Shown one piece after another: positions 51,314 through 59,977 of a stretch of 64,000 nt of DNA. The notes under the pieces are model-generated. The model ran no database searches and was not told the origin of the DNA. It was given only the letters and a program-made list of their open reading frames with translations. The stretch lies in NCBI GenBank assembly GCA_027484725.1, contig JAIXSK010000025.1:1-64000 (forward strand). The letters are read 5' to 3'. The position numbers were made by a program, and so were the translations under genes. Every line of letters starts with the position of its first letter. Position 1 is the stretch's first letter. This stretch comes from Flavobacterium sp. (GTDB lineage: Bacteria > Bacteroidota > Bacteroidia > Flavobacteriales > Flavobacteriaceae).

Positions 51314-52603
51314 ATGGCATGTAACAGTTGTTCCACCGCTGACGGCTCTGCGCCGAAAGGGTGTAAAAATAATGGGACTTGCGGCACCGATAGCTGCAAC
51401 AAACTAACGGTTTTTGATTGGCTTTCAAACATGAGTTTGCCGGGTGGTCAAGAACCTTTTGATTGTGTTGAAGTTCGTTTTAAAAACGGACGCAAAGACT
51501 TCTACCGAAACACCGAAAAACTCACTCTGAGCATTGGCGACATTGTGGCCACCGAAGCTTCGCCGGGGCATGACATTGGTATTGTTACCCTGACCGGGGA
51601 ATTGGTGCGTGTGCAAATGAAGAAAAAAGGCGTTCCTCCCGAAAGCCCTGAAATCAGCAAGATTTACCGCAAAGCTTCGCAAAAAGACATTGATGTTTGG
51701 TCAGCCGCGCGCGATCGAGAAGAACCCATGAAAGTGCGCGCCCGAGAATTGGCCATTGCACACAAACTCGAGATGAAAATTTCAGACATTGAATTTCAAG
51801 GCGACGCGTCAAAAGCTACTTTTTATTATACCGCCAATGACCGCGTTGACTTTAGAATGTTGATTAAAGATTTTGCCAAAGAATTCAGCATCCGCATCGA
51901 GATGAAACAAGTTGGTTTTAGACAAGAAGCTTCTCGTTTGGGCGGCATTGGTTCATGCGGACGCGAATTGTGTTGCTCAACTTGGCTCACCGATTTTAGA
52001 AGTGTCAATACTTCAGCAGCGCGTTATCAGCAGTTGTCTCTTAACCCGCAAAAATTGGCCGGACAATGCGGAAAACTCAAATGTTGTTTGAACTACGAAC
52101 TTGATACATATCTGGATGCATTACAAGATTTTCCGGATTTCGACACCAAATTACACACCGAAAAAGGCGATGCAACTTGCCAAAAACTAGATATTTTCAA
52201 AGGCCTGATGTGGTTTTCATATACTGATAGCCCGGCGGTTTGGCATATGCTCAACATTGAACAAGTCAAAGAAATCATAGCCGAAAACAAGCAGAAAAAG
52301 AAAGTGGCTTCGCTGGAAGATTTTGTAGTTGAAGTCATTTCAGAACCTACCCAAGATTTCACCAACGCCATGGGTCAAGAAAGTTTGACGCGTTTTGACA
52401 AACCCAACCGCAAACGCAAACCCAACAAAAAGAAAAAGCCAGCCGGTGAAGCGCGAAGCTCTGAAGCTCAGCCACAAGTGCAAGCCAATGATAATGCAGC
52501 TAGACAACCTGCAAGCCCAAATCAAAACGGAGGCGGAAATCGCCCTAAAAACAAACACCACAAACACAAAAAGAATCCGAACAGAAATGAGCCTAAAAAC
52601 TAG
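51314..52603 (+). CDS. PSP1-domain protein, RicT/YaaT-like
   Basis: 429 residues from the ATG at 51314 (MACNSCST); a GTG at 51281 would add 11 residues. An N-terminal Cys-rich segment (ACNSCSTADGSAPKGCKNNGTCGTDSC) precedes the PSP1 core (about 45-290) with the signature LGGIGSCGRELCCSTWL and LAGQCGKLKCCLNYE. The last about 60 residues are basic and disordered (NRKRKPNKKKKP). RicT/YaaT in Bacillus works in an Fe-S-containing complex affecting RNA maturation, biofilm and sporulation; in Bacteroidetes the role is unstudied to my knowledge. The end overlaps gldH by 17 nt. Confidence 0.9.
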   Translation: MACNSCSTADGSAPKGCKNNGTCGTDSCNKLTVFDWLSNMSLPGGQEPFDCVEVRFKNGRKDFYRNTEKLTLSIGDIVATEASPGHDIGIVTLTGELVRVQMKKKGVPPESPEISKIYRKASQKDIDVWSAARDREEPMKVRARELAIAHKLEMKISDIEFQGDASKATFYYTANDRVDFRMLIKDFAKEFSIRIEMKQVGFRQEASRLGGIGSCGRELCCSTWLTDFRSVNTSAARYQQLSLNPQKLAGQCGKLKCCLNYELDTYLDALQDFPDFDTKLHTEKGDATCQKLDIFKGLMWFSYTDSPAVWHMLNIEQVKEIIAENKQKKKVASLEDFVVEVISEPTQDFTNAMGQESLTRFDKPNRKRKPNKKKKPAGEARSSEAQPQVQANDNAARQPASPNQNGGGNRPKNKHHKHKKNPNRNEPKN

Positions 52604-53069
52604 TATTTTCTGTCTTTTGACATTAATTCTTCTTGTCTCATGCGATAAGAAACGAGTTTTTGATGAATATCACTCTGTGGGCAAAAGTTGGAATAAAGAC
52701 ACCATTGTGCGTTTTGAATTGCCCAAACTCGACACCAAAAAATCGTATAATTTGTTTTTAAATTTGCGCGGAAACAACGACTATCCGTATAACAATATTT
52801 TCTTGATTGTGTCATTGCAACAACCCAACAAAAAAACGGTGGTTGATACGCTTGAATATCAAATGGCCGACCCTGAAGGCAACTTGCTCGGCGATGGTTT
52901 TACTGATGTAAAAGAAAGTAAACTCGTCTACAAAGAAGGCATGCGCTTCATGCCTGGTTCTTATAAAGTAAGCATCAAACAAGCCGTTAGACAAACCGGT
53001 AAAGTGGCGGGTGTGGTGCAGCTTGAGGGTATTACCGATGTAGGATTCAGAATAGAAAAAACAAACTAA
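52587..53069 (+). CDS. gldH: Gliding motility lipoprotein GldH
   Basis: 160 residues from the ATG at 52587, inside the 3' end of the PSP1 gene; this start gives a lipoprotein signal (MSLKTSIFCLLTLILLVSC). Mature segments KRVFDEYHSVG, SWNKDTIVRFELP and LFLNLRGNNDYPYNNIFLIV match GldH of Flavobacterium. GldH is needed for gliding motility. An open frame to 52395 is only overlap with the upstream gene. PBP1A follows 4 nt later. Confidence 0.92.
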   Translation: MSLKTSIFCLLTLILLVSCDKKRVFDEYHSVGKSWNKDTIVRFELPKLDTKKSYNLFLNLRGNNDYPYNNIFLIVSLQQPNKKTVVDTLEYQMADPEGNLLGDGFTDVKESKLVYKEGMRFMPGSYKVSIKQAVRQTGKVAGVVQLEGITDVGFRIEKTN

Positions 53070-53073
53070 GCTT

Positions 53074-55368
53074 ATGGCAACACAAAAACCTATGCCCGAG
53101 AAAAATCTGGAATATTACAAAAAGAAATTCTGGAAAGTTTATTTCTACACGCTCGGAGGTATTTTCTTGTTTTTCTTGTTTGCTTCTTGGGGCTTGTTCG
53201 GATCAATGCCTTCATTTGAAGATTTAGAAAACCCAGATTCAAACCTGGCCACCGAAATCATAGCCACTGACGGTGTAACCATTGGTAAATTCTACAACGA
53301 AAACCGCACCCCCATTAAATATGCTGATCTTCCGAAACACCTTGTTAATGCGTTAGTCGCTACCGAGGACGAGCGTTTTTACGAGCATTCCGGCATTGAC
53401 GGAAGACGCACTTTGGGCGCTGCGGTCAAACTCGGTTCAGATGGTGGAGCCAGTACGCTGACCCAACAATTGGCTAAATTGCTATTCCACGGCGAAGGCT
53501 CGCGTTTCTTGCCGCTGCGTATCATTCAAAAAGCCAAAGAGTGGATTATTGCCATCAAACTCGAACGCCAATACACCAAAAACGAAATCATTGCCATGTA
53601 TTTTAACAAGGCCGATTTTGTCAATACCGCGGTAGGTATTCGCTCGGCAGCCAAAGTATATTTCGGAAAAGAACCGCGCGATTTAACCGTTGACGAGGGC
53701 GCAATGCTCGTGGGTATGCTCACCAATCCGTCGTTGTACAATCCGGTGCGTCGATTGGAAAAAGTTCAAAAACGCCGCAATGTGGTTTTGGGCCAAATGG
53801 TGCGCAACGGATTTTTGAGCGAAGCCGAAAAGAAAACACTAGAACAAAAACCCATTGTCTTGCATTTTCAACCCGAAAGCCATACCGACGGAATCGGAAC
53901 CTATTTTCGCGAGTATTTACGCGACTTCATGAAGAATTGGGCCAAAGAAAACAAAAAGCCCGACGGTGGTGAATACGATATTTACAAAGACGGTTTGAAA
54001 ATTTATACAACCATTGATTCGCGCATGCAAACCTATGCCGAAGAAGCCATGAAAGAGCACTTGCCGAATTTGCAAGCCGAGCTCAGAAGTCAGCAAAAAG
54101 AAAACAAAAATGCGCCTTTTGTAAACATCTCTGACGATGAAACCAAAAAGCTCATGACCAAAGCGATGAAGAATTCAAGTCGCTGGAAAATCATGGCCGA
54201 CCAAGGAAAATCTGAAGACGAAATTGTCAAATCATTCGGCGTAAAAACCAAAATGAAGGTCTTTACCTGGAAAGGCGAACGCGACACCGTCATGACACCG
54301 ACTGATTCGATTCGCTACTACAAAAGCTTTTTACAAACCGGAATTATGGCTATGGAACCACAAACCGGACACATCAAAGTTTGGGTGGGCGGAATCAATT
54401 ATAAATATTTCCAATACGACCACGTAGGTCAAGGAGCGCGCCAAGTAGGCTCAACCTTTAAGCCGTTTGTGTATGCTACGGCCATTGAGCAACTCAATAT
54501 GTCGCCTTGTGATTCGATTATTGACAGTCCTTTTATGATCCACAAAGGTCGTCACCACGTAACCGAAGATTGGGAACCGCGTAACTCCGACAACCAATAC
54601 CGCGGCATGGTCACCCTCAAAAAAGCTTTGGCGAATTCGATCAATACCGTATCGGCCAAGCTCATTGACAAAGTCGGCCCTGAAGCGGTGGTTGATTTGA
54701 CCAAAAAACTTGGGGTCAAATCAGATATTCCGGTACAACCATCCATTGCGCTCGGCGCTGTTGAAATCACGGTGGAGGATATGGTTGCGGCCTACAGTAC
54801 CTTTGCCAATGAAGGTGTGTATATCAAACCGCAATTCATCACGCGCATCGAAGATAAAAACGGAGTTGTGGTTTATGAGCCAACCCCGGAATCGCATGAT
54901 GTACTCAACAAAGACATTGCTTTTGCGGTGATTAAATTACTCGAAGGAGTTACCGAAGGCGGTTCAGGAGCTCGTCTGCGCACACAAGGCGGAGGCAACG
55001 GTTACAACCGCGTGACCGGATATCCGTATGTGTTTACCAATCCGATTGCCGGAAAAACCGGAACCACACAAAACCAATCAGACGGCTGGTTTGTGGGTAT
55101 GGTACCCAATTTAGCCACCGGCGTTTGGGTGGGTTGTGAAGATCGTTCGGCGCGCTTTAAAGGTATCACCTACGGACAAGGTGCCACGGCAGCACTGCCC
55201 ATTTGGGCTTTGTTCATGAAAAAATGTTATGCCGATTCATCGCTCAACGTTTCAAAAACTGACTTTGAACGACCTCCTAATTTATCGATCAAGGTTGATT
55301 GTTGGGCTCCGGTCAAAGACACGACTGATACTGAGTTTGAACAAAACACCGATGAATTCGGAATATAA
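53074..55368 (+). CDS. Penicillin-binding protein 1A (bifunctional transglycosylase/transpeptidase)
   Basis: 764 residues. One N-terminal membrane segment (about 21-43), glycosyltransferase family 51 domain with the catalytic Glu in LVATEDERFYEHSGID and GGASTLTQQLAK, a linker, then the transpeptidase domain with SxxK (GSTFKPFVY, Ser near 459), SxN (NSIN) and KTG (GKTGTTQ near 660). It polymerises glycan strands and cross-links peptides in the periplasm. Class A PBP of normal size. It is preceded by gldH by 4 nt, so probably in the same transcript. Confidence 0.96.
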   Translation: MATQKPMPEKNLEYYKKKFWKVYFYTLGGIFLFFLFASWGLFGSMPSFEDLENPDSNLATEIIATDGVTIGKFYNENRTPIKYADLPKHLVNALVATEDERFYEHSGIDGRRTLGAAVKLGSDGGASTLTQQLAKLLFHGEGSRFLPLRIIQKAKEWIIAIKLERQYTKNEIIAMYFNKADFVNTAVGIRSAAKVYFGKEPRDLTVDEGAMLVGMLTNPSLYNPVRRLEKVQKRRNVVLGQMVRNGFLSEAEKKTLEQKPIVLHFQPESHTDGIGTYFREYLRDFMKNWAKENKKPDGGEYDIYKDGLKIYTTIDSRMQTYAEEAMKEHLPNLQAELRSQQKENKNAPFVNISDDETKKLMTKAMKNSSRWKIMADQGKSEDEIVKSFGVKTKMKVFTWKGERDTVMTPTDSIRYYKSFLQTGIMAMEPQTGHIKVWVGGINYKYFQYDHVGQGARQVGSTFKPFVYATAIEQLNMSPCDSIIDSPFMIHKGRHHVTEDWEPRNSDNQYRGMVTLKKALANSINTVSAKLIDKVGPEAVVDLTKKLGVKSDIPVQPSIALGAVEITVEDMVAAYSTFANEGVYIKPQFITRIEDKNGVVVYEPTPESHDVLNKDIAFAVIKLLEGVTEGGSGARLRTQGGGNGYNRVTGYPYVFTNPIAGKTGTTQNQSDGWFVGMVPNLATGVWVGCEDRSARFKGITYGQGATAALPIWALFMKKCYADSSLNVSKTDFERPPNLSIKVDCWAPVKDTTDTEFEQNTDEFGI

Positions 55369-55395
55369 ATTCAAAAAACAATCTAAGCATACGCT

Positions 55396-56094
55396 ATGAT
55401 CAATAAAAAAATACATACAGTTCAAGAAGCTTTAGAAGGCATTCAAGACGGAATGACCTTAATGCTCGGCGGATTTGGTTTGTGCGGAATTCCCGAGAAC
55501 AGCATCGCCGAACTCGTGCGCAAAGAAACCACCAACCTCACCTGTATTTCCAACAACGCCGGTGTAGACGATTTTGGATTGGGCTTGCTTTTGCAGAAAA
55601 AACAAATCAAAAAAATGATTTCGTCTTATGTAGGCGAAAATGCCGAATTTGAACGGCAGATGCTTTCAGGCGAACTCGAAGTTGAACTCACGCCGCAAGG
55701 AACTTTGGCTGAAAAATGTCGTGCAGCACAGGCCGGAATTCCCGCTTTCTATACGCCTGCCGGTTACGGAACCGAAGTAGCCGAAGGCAAAGAAACCCGC
55801 GAATTCAACGGAAAAATGCACGTCATGGAACTCGCTTACCAAGCCGATTTTTCAATTGTCAAAGCTTGGAAAGGCGACGAGGCCGGAAATCTTATTTTTA
55901 AAGGAACCGCACGCAACTTCAACGCGGTGATGGCCGGCGCAGCCAAAATCACCATTGCCGAAGTAGAGGAATTGCTTCCGGTGGGTGCGCTTGATCCGAA
56001 CCAAATTCACATTCCGGGCATCATGGTGCAACGCATCTTTCAAGGTGAAAAATTTGAGAAAAGAATCGAACAACGCACCGTCAGACAAAAATAA
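55396..56094 (+). CDS. scoA: Succinyl-CoA:3-ketoacid CoA-transferase subunit A
   Basis: 232 residues. Family I CoA-transferase alpha subunit: [16 protein letters not shown] (CoA-binding glycine loop), [15 protein letters not shown], and [14 protein letters not shown]. With subunit B it transfers CoA from succinyl-CoA to acetoacetate, activating ketone bodies for thiolysis to acetyl-CoA. Encoded 2 nt before scoB. Other 3-keto acids cannot be excluded. Confidence 0.95.
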   Translation: MINKKIHTVQEALEGIQDGMTLMLGGFGLCGIPENSIAELVRKETTNLTCISNNAGVDDFGLGLLLQKKQIKKMISSYVGENAEFERQMLSGELEVELTPQGTLAEKCRAAQAGIPAFYTPAGYGTEVAEGKETREFNGKMHVMELAYQADFSIVKAWKGDEAGNLIFKGTARNFNAVMAGAAKITIAEVEELLPVGALDPNQIHIPGIMVQRIFQGEKFEKRIEQRTVRQK

Positions 56095-56096
56095 TT

Positions 56097-56756
56097 ATGG
56101 CTTTAGATAAAAATCAAATTGCAAAACGCATTGCCCGCGAAGTCAAAGATGGCTTCTATGTCAATTTGGGTATTGGCATTCCAACGCTTGTGGCCAATTA
56201 TGTGCGTACCGATATTTCGGTTGAATTCCAGAGTGAAAATGGCGTTTTGGGCATGGGTCCGTTTCCGTATGAAGGCGAAGAAGATGCCGACATCATCAAT
56301 GCCGGAAAGCAAACCATCACTACTTTGCCGGGTGCGAGTTTTTTTGATTCGGCTTTTAGCTTTGGTATGATTCGCGCACAAAAAGTTGATTTAACCATCC
56401 TCGGCGCGATGGAAGTTTCTGAAAACGGCGATATTGCCAACTGGAAAATTCCCGGAAAAATGGTCAAAGGTATGGGCGGCGCGATGGATTTAGTAGCCTC
56501 GGCCGAAAACATCATCGTCGCTATGATGCATGTGAACAAAGCCGGCGAAAGCAAAATCCTTAAAAAATGTACGCTTCCGCTTACCGGCGTAGGCTGTGTG
56601 AAAAAAGTAGTAACTGAACTCGCCGTCATGGAAATCACTCCGAATGGATTTAAACTTTTAGAGCGTGCTCCGGGTGTTAGCGTTGAAGATATTATTCAAG
56701 CCACTGAAGCGCAACTGATCATTGAAGGTGATATTCCTGAAATGACGATTGATTAA
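56097..56756 (+). CDS. scoB: Succinyl-CoA:3-ketoacid CoA-transferase subunit B
   Basis: 219 residues. Beta subunit with YVNLGIGIPTLVANY and the catalytic glutamate in FQSENGVLGMGP (E near residue 43), which forms the glutamyl-CoA thioester. Forms the active heteromer with ScoA, encoded immediately upstream. The following 68 nt contain a possible weak hairpin (GCCAC ... GTGGC) before the next gene. Confidence 0.95.
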   Translation: MALDKNQIAKRIAREVKDGFYVNLGIGIPTLVANYVRTDISVEFQSENGVLGMGPFPYEGEEDADIINAGKQTITTLPGASFFDSAFSFGMIRAQKVDLTILGAMEVSENGDIANWKIPGKMVKGMGGAMDLVASAENIIVAMMHVNKAGESKILKKCTLPLTGVGCVKKVVTELAVMEITPNGFKLLERAPGVSVEDIIQATEAQLIIEGDIPEMTID

Positions 56757-56824
56757 AAATAAAAATCACTTATATAAGCCACCCATGCATGACCCAGTTG
56801 TGTATTTGTGGCTCTTTTTATCCT

Positions 56825-57991
56825 ATGAGTTTCCCAAAAGTCATTCTAAAAGCCGGAAAAGAAAAATCTCTGCTGCGCCGCCATCCGTGGGTGTTTAGCG
56901 GAGCTGTTTACGGTGTAAGTCGCGATATTGAAGACGGCGAAATGGTGGAAGTAGTCGATGCCCAAAACACGCGCTTAGGCCATGGCTATTTTTCAGACAA
57001 AGGCAGCATCGTTGTGCGCTTACTTACTTTTGGCGAAGAGGCATTTACCGCCAACTTCTGGAGACAAAAACTCCAAGCGGCTTGGGAAATGCGTCGTGCA
57101 ATTCTTGACTTTGCACAAACCAACGCTTTTAGAGTCATTCATGGCGAGGGCGACGGAATTCCGGGATTGATTGTTGATTTTTACAACAACCATTGGGTTT
57201 TGCAAGCGCATTCAAGCGGTGTTTTTCAGCAAATGCAAGTCATTGCCCAGGCTATTGAGCAGGCTTTCCCGGAGCATTGCCAAACGGTGTATTGCAAAAG
57301 CAGCGGCACTTTGCCCAACACCGGAACCGACTTTTTTTTAAAAGGAAACACACCTGAAACCATTGCCCAAGAAAACGGCATTTCGTTTCATGTGAATTGG
57401 GTCGAAGGACAAAAAACCGGATTCTTCCTCGATCAGCGCGACAACCGAAAATTGTTGGGCTTGTTCTCAAAAAACAAAAAAGTACTCAACACTTTTTGTT
57501 ATACCGGCGGCTTCTCGGTCTATGCCATGCAGGCCGGTGCAGAACTCGTAACCTCGGTGGATATTTCACAAAAAGCGGTTGATTTGGCCACCAAAAATAT
57601 GGACCTCAATTTCCCAAAAGCCCAACATTCAGCAGTGGCCTCGGATGTTTTTGAGTTTATGCGTACCCACGCCCAACAATACGATGTAATAGTGCTTGAT
57701 CCGCCGGCTTTTGCCAAAAGCATCAAGAGCAAACACACCGCTACCCAAGCCTACAAAAGGCTCAACGTGGCCGGCCTCAAAGCCTTGGCACCCCAAGGAA
57801 TCCTCTTTACGTTTTCGTGCTCGCAAGTCATTGACGATGTGCTTTTTTACAATACCGTAGCCGCGGCCGCCATTGAAACCGGGCGCAACATTCGCGTGCT
57901 GCACAAACTCACCCAAGGCCCCGACCACCCAACCAACATTTACCATCCTGAAGGCCATTATTTAAAAGGCTTGGTCTTGTATGTTGAATAG
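56825..57991 (+). CDS. rlmI: Class I SAM-dependent rRNA methyltransferase, RlmI-like
   Basis: 388 residues from the ATG at 56825 (MSFPKVILKAGKEKSLLRRHPWVFSGAV); an upstream open frame from 56789 is not needed. N-terminal PUA domain (about 1-80), then an EEHEE-type linker, then the Rossmann methyltransferase with NTFCYTGGFSVYAMQAGA, the VLDPPAFAKS catalytic loop and LFTFSCSQ near the C-terminus, whose cysteine is typical of m5C enzymes. In E. coli RlmI makes m5C1962 in 23S rRNA. The target here is inferred from family. Confidence 0.88.
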   Translation: MSFPKVILKAGKEKSLLRRHPWVFSGAVYGVSRDIEDGEMVEVVDAQNTRLGHGYFSDKGSIVVRLLTFGEEAFTANFWRQKLQAAWEMRRAILDFAQTNAFRVIHGEGDGIPGLIVDFYNNHWVLQAHSSGVFQQMQVIAQAIEQAFPEHCQTVYCKSSGTLPNTGTDFFLKGNTPETIAQENGISFHVNWVEGQKTGFFLDQRDNRKLLGLFSKNKKVLNTFCYTGGFSVYAMQAGAELVTSVDISQKAVDLATKNMDLNFPKAQHSAVASDVFEFMRTHAQQYDVIVLDPPAFAKSIKSKHTATQAYKRLNVAGLKALAPQGILFTFSCSQVIDDVLFYNTVAAAAIETGRNIRVLHKLTQGPDHPTNIYHPEGHYLKGLVLYVE

Positions 57992-58141
57992 CCCTTGTTG
58001 CTTTTTTAGAAGCGAAACATCCGCGTTTTCAGAAACTTTAGTCCTGTGCTCGGCCGTCGCTTTTTCGCTGCGCTGCAAGAGCTCCAACAAGGCCTCGCTC
58101 AGGGCTAATGAGAAAATTTAGTGTTTCATTGAATACGTCGC

Positions 58142-58226
58142 CCGCGTGAGTGATGGCAGCTAGGTGCCCTGCCTGACGGCAGGCAGGCTTGCACCGCGAA
58201 CAGCACGACCCGCAGGGGCACGCCCC
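58142..58226. repeat. Dispersed intergenic repeat, copy 6
   Basis: Left edge GCGTGAGTGAT, internal CTGCCTGACGGCAGGCAGG, shared GCTTGCACCGCGAACAGC block, right edge GACCCGCAGGGGCACGCCC. Closest relative is copy 5. Confidence 0.75.
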
Positions 58227-58231
58227 AATAA

Positions 58232-58257
58232 AAAAGCCTCTGATGAAAGAGGCTTTT
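58232..58257. terminator. Bidirectional intrinsic terminator
   Basis: AAAAGCCTCT (58232-58241) pairs with AGAGGCTTTT (58248-58257), 6-nt loop; A and T tracts on both sides. Serves fumarase (minus strand) and possibly rlmI. Confidence 0.88.
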
Positions 58258-58277
58258 ATACTTAACTGAATTTTATT

Positions 58278-59885
58278 TTAGTGGCTCAAGGCGGCAAAAA
58301 AATCGTTGCCTTTGTCATCGGTAATAATGAAGGCCGGGAAATCTTTGACCTCAATTTTGCGCACGGCTTCCATACCGAGTTCTTCAAAATCAACCACCTC
58401 AACCGATAAAATGTTTTCTTTGGCGAGAATGGCCGCCGGGCCGCCAATAGAACCCAAATAGAATCCGCCGTAGGTTTTGCAAGCATTCATGACTTCTTTT
58501 CCGCGGTTGCCTTTGGCCAACATAATCATGCTGCCGCCGTACTTTTGGAATTCCTCTACATACACATCCATACGTCCGGCCGTAGTGGGGCCGAAGCTTC
58601 CCGAGGGCATTCCGTCCGGAGTTTTGGCTGGGCCTGCGTAATACACCGGATGATTTTTGAAATATTCGGGCATGGGTTGTCCGGCATCGAGTAATTCTTT
58701 GATTTTGGCGTGGGCAATATCGCGCGCTACAATGAGCGTTCCGTTGAGTTTGAGTCGGGTTTTAATTGGGTATTGCGACAACTCGGCCAAGACTTCTTTC
58801 ATCGGTCGGTTCAGGTTTACTACCACCGGTTCTTCCAGATGAGGCGCCACTGCCGGTAAAAATTGCGCCGGGTTGGTTTCGAGTTGTTCCAAGAAAATAC
58901 CCTCAGCGGTAATTTTGCCTTTGATGTTTCGATCGGCCGAACACGAAACGCCCATGCCTACTGGGCAAGAAGCGGCATGGCGCGGCAAGCGAATCACGCG
59001 CACATCATGGGTGAGGTATTTTCCGCCAAACTGTGCTCCGATGGAACTTTCTTGGCAAATCTGCTGAATGCGCGCCTCCCAATCTAAATCGCGGAAGGCT
59101 TGACCGGCCATGTTTCCGGTAGTGGGCAAATGGTCGTAATAACCCGCAGAAGCTTTTTTAACAGCTGCTAAATTAGCTTCGGCAGAAGTGCCGCCAATAA
59201 CGATGGCTAAGTGATACGGCGGACAAGCCGAAGTGCCCAAATCCATGATTTTCTCGCGGATGAATTCGTTTAAAGATTTCTCGTTGAGCAGTGATTTGGT
59301 TTTTTGATACAAAAAGGTTTTGTTGGCTGAACCGCCGCCTTTGGCCAGAAACAAGAATTCGTATGAGCTTCCTTTTTTGGCGTAAATATCAATTTGGGCC
59401 GGCAAGTTAGAGCCTGAGTTTTTTTCTTCAAACATCGAAATCGGAACAATCTGCGAATAGCGCAAATTTCGGTTCTGATAGGTGTTGAAAATGCCGCGTG
59501 AAAGCCACTCAGCATCGTCGGCACCGGTATATACGTTCTCGCCTTTTTTGGCCATAACAATCGCGGTTCCGGTATCTTGACACGAAGGCAATTCTCCGCC
59601 TACCGCGACTACTGCGTTTTGCAATAAATTGTAGGCCACAAATCGGTCGTTGTCGGTGGCTTCAGGATCGTCAATGATGTTGCGCAGTTTCTGAAGGTGT
59701 GAAGAACGCAGCATGAACGAAACGTCTTTGAGCGCTTCTTCGGCCAAAAGTTCTAATCCTTTCGGATCAACGGTGAGGATTTCTCGGTTGCCTAGTTTTT
59801 CAACTTTGACAAAATCAGAAGTGAGTTTTTTATACGGGGTATCGTCTTGTAAAATCGGATAAGGATCTTGATAGATAAAGTCCAT
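58278..59885 (-). CDS. fumA: Class I fumarate hydratase (Fe-S)
   Basis: 535 residues, the length of single-chain class I fumarases (FumA/B type). N-terminal Fe-hydro-lyase domain with [11 protein letters not shown] (first cluster Cys), [11 protein letters not shown] and [21 protein letters not shown]-terminal domain with [14 protein letters not shown] (further cluster Cys), TAGRMDVYV and [11 protein letters not shown]. It interconverts fumarate and malate using an oxygen-sensitive 4Fe-4S cluster. Related mesaconase or tartrate dehydratase activity is less likely at this length. The start ATG at 59885 is clear. Confidence 0.95.
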   Translation of the reverse strand: MDFIYQDPYPILQDDTPYKKLTSDFVKVEKLGNREILTVDPKGLELLAEEALKDVSFMLRSSHLQKLRNIIDDPEATDNDRFVAYNLLQNAVVAVGGELPSCQDTGTAIVMAKKGENVYTGADDAEWLSRGIFNTYQNRNLRYSQIVPISMFEEKNSGSNLPAQIDIYAKKGSSYEFLFLAKGGGSANKTFLYQKTKSLLNEKSLNEFIREKIMDLGTSACPPYHLAIVIGGTSAEANLAAVKKASAGYYDHLPTTGNMAGQAFRDLDWEARIQQICQESSIGAQFGGKYLTHDVRVIRLPRHAASCPVGMGVSCSADRNIKGKITAEGIFLEQLETNPAQFLPAVAPHLEEPVVVNLNRPMKEVLAELSQYPIKTRLKLNGTLIVARDIAHAKIKELLDAGQPMPEYFKNHPVYYAGPAKTPDGMPSGSFGPTTAGRMDVYVEEFQKYGGSMIMLAKGNRGKEVMNACKTYGGFYLGSIGGPAAILAKENILSVEVVDFEELGMEAVRKIEVKDFPAFIITDDKGNDFFAALSH

Positions 59886-59917
59886 TTGTGTTGCATTTTA
59901 AGTTACGTAAAGGTATG

Positions 59918-59951
59918 AAAAAAGCCCTGAAGCAAAAGTATGTTTCAGGGC
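59918..59951 (-). terminator. Intrinsic terminator for the SpmA-SpmB gene
   Basis: On the minus strand GCCCTGAA (59951-59944) pairs with TTCAGGGC (59931-59924), then six T (59923-59918). Confidence 0.85.
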
Positions 59952-59977
59952 GTTTGTTGCTTATTTGCTATAGATTT

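Larger units (their letters stand above)
57992..58277. other. Intergenic region with GC-rich block, repeat and terminator
   Basis: 286 nt without a gene between convergent rlmI and fumarase. About 58045-58100 is a GC-rich block (GCTCGGCCGTCGC, CTGCGCTGCAAGAGC, CTCGCTCAGGGC) that resembles repeat debris rather than coding sequence. A dispersed repeat (58142-58226) and a terminator (58232-58257) follow. Confidence 0.5.

Noticed and set aside
56779-56820. Terminator between scoB and the rlmI-like gene
   Set aside because: Only a 5-bp stem (GCCAC/GTGGC) with a loop of over 20 nt; too weak to list as a feature.
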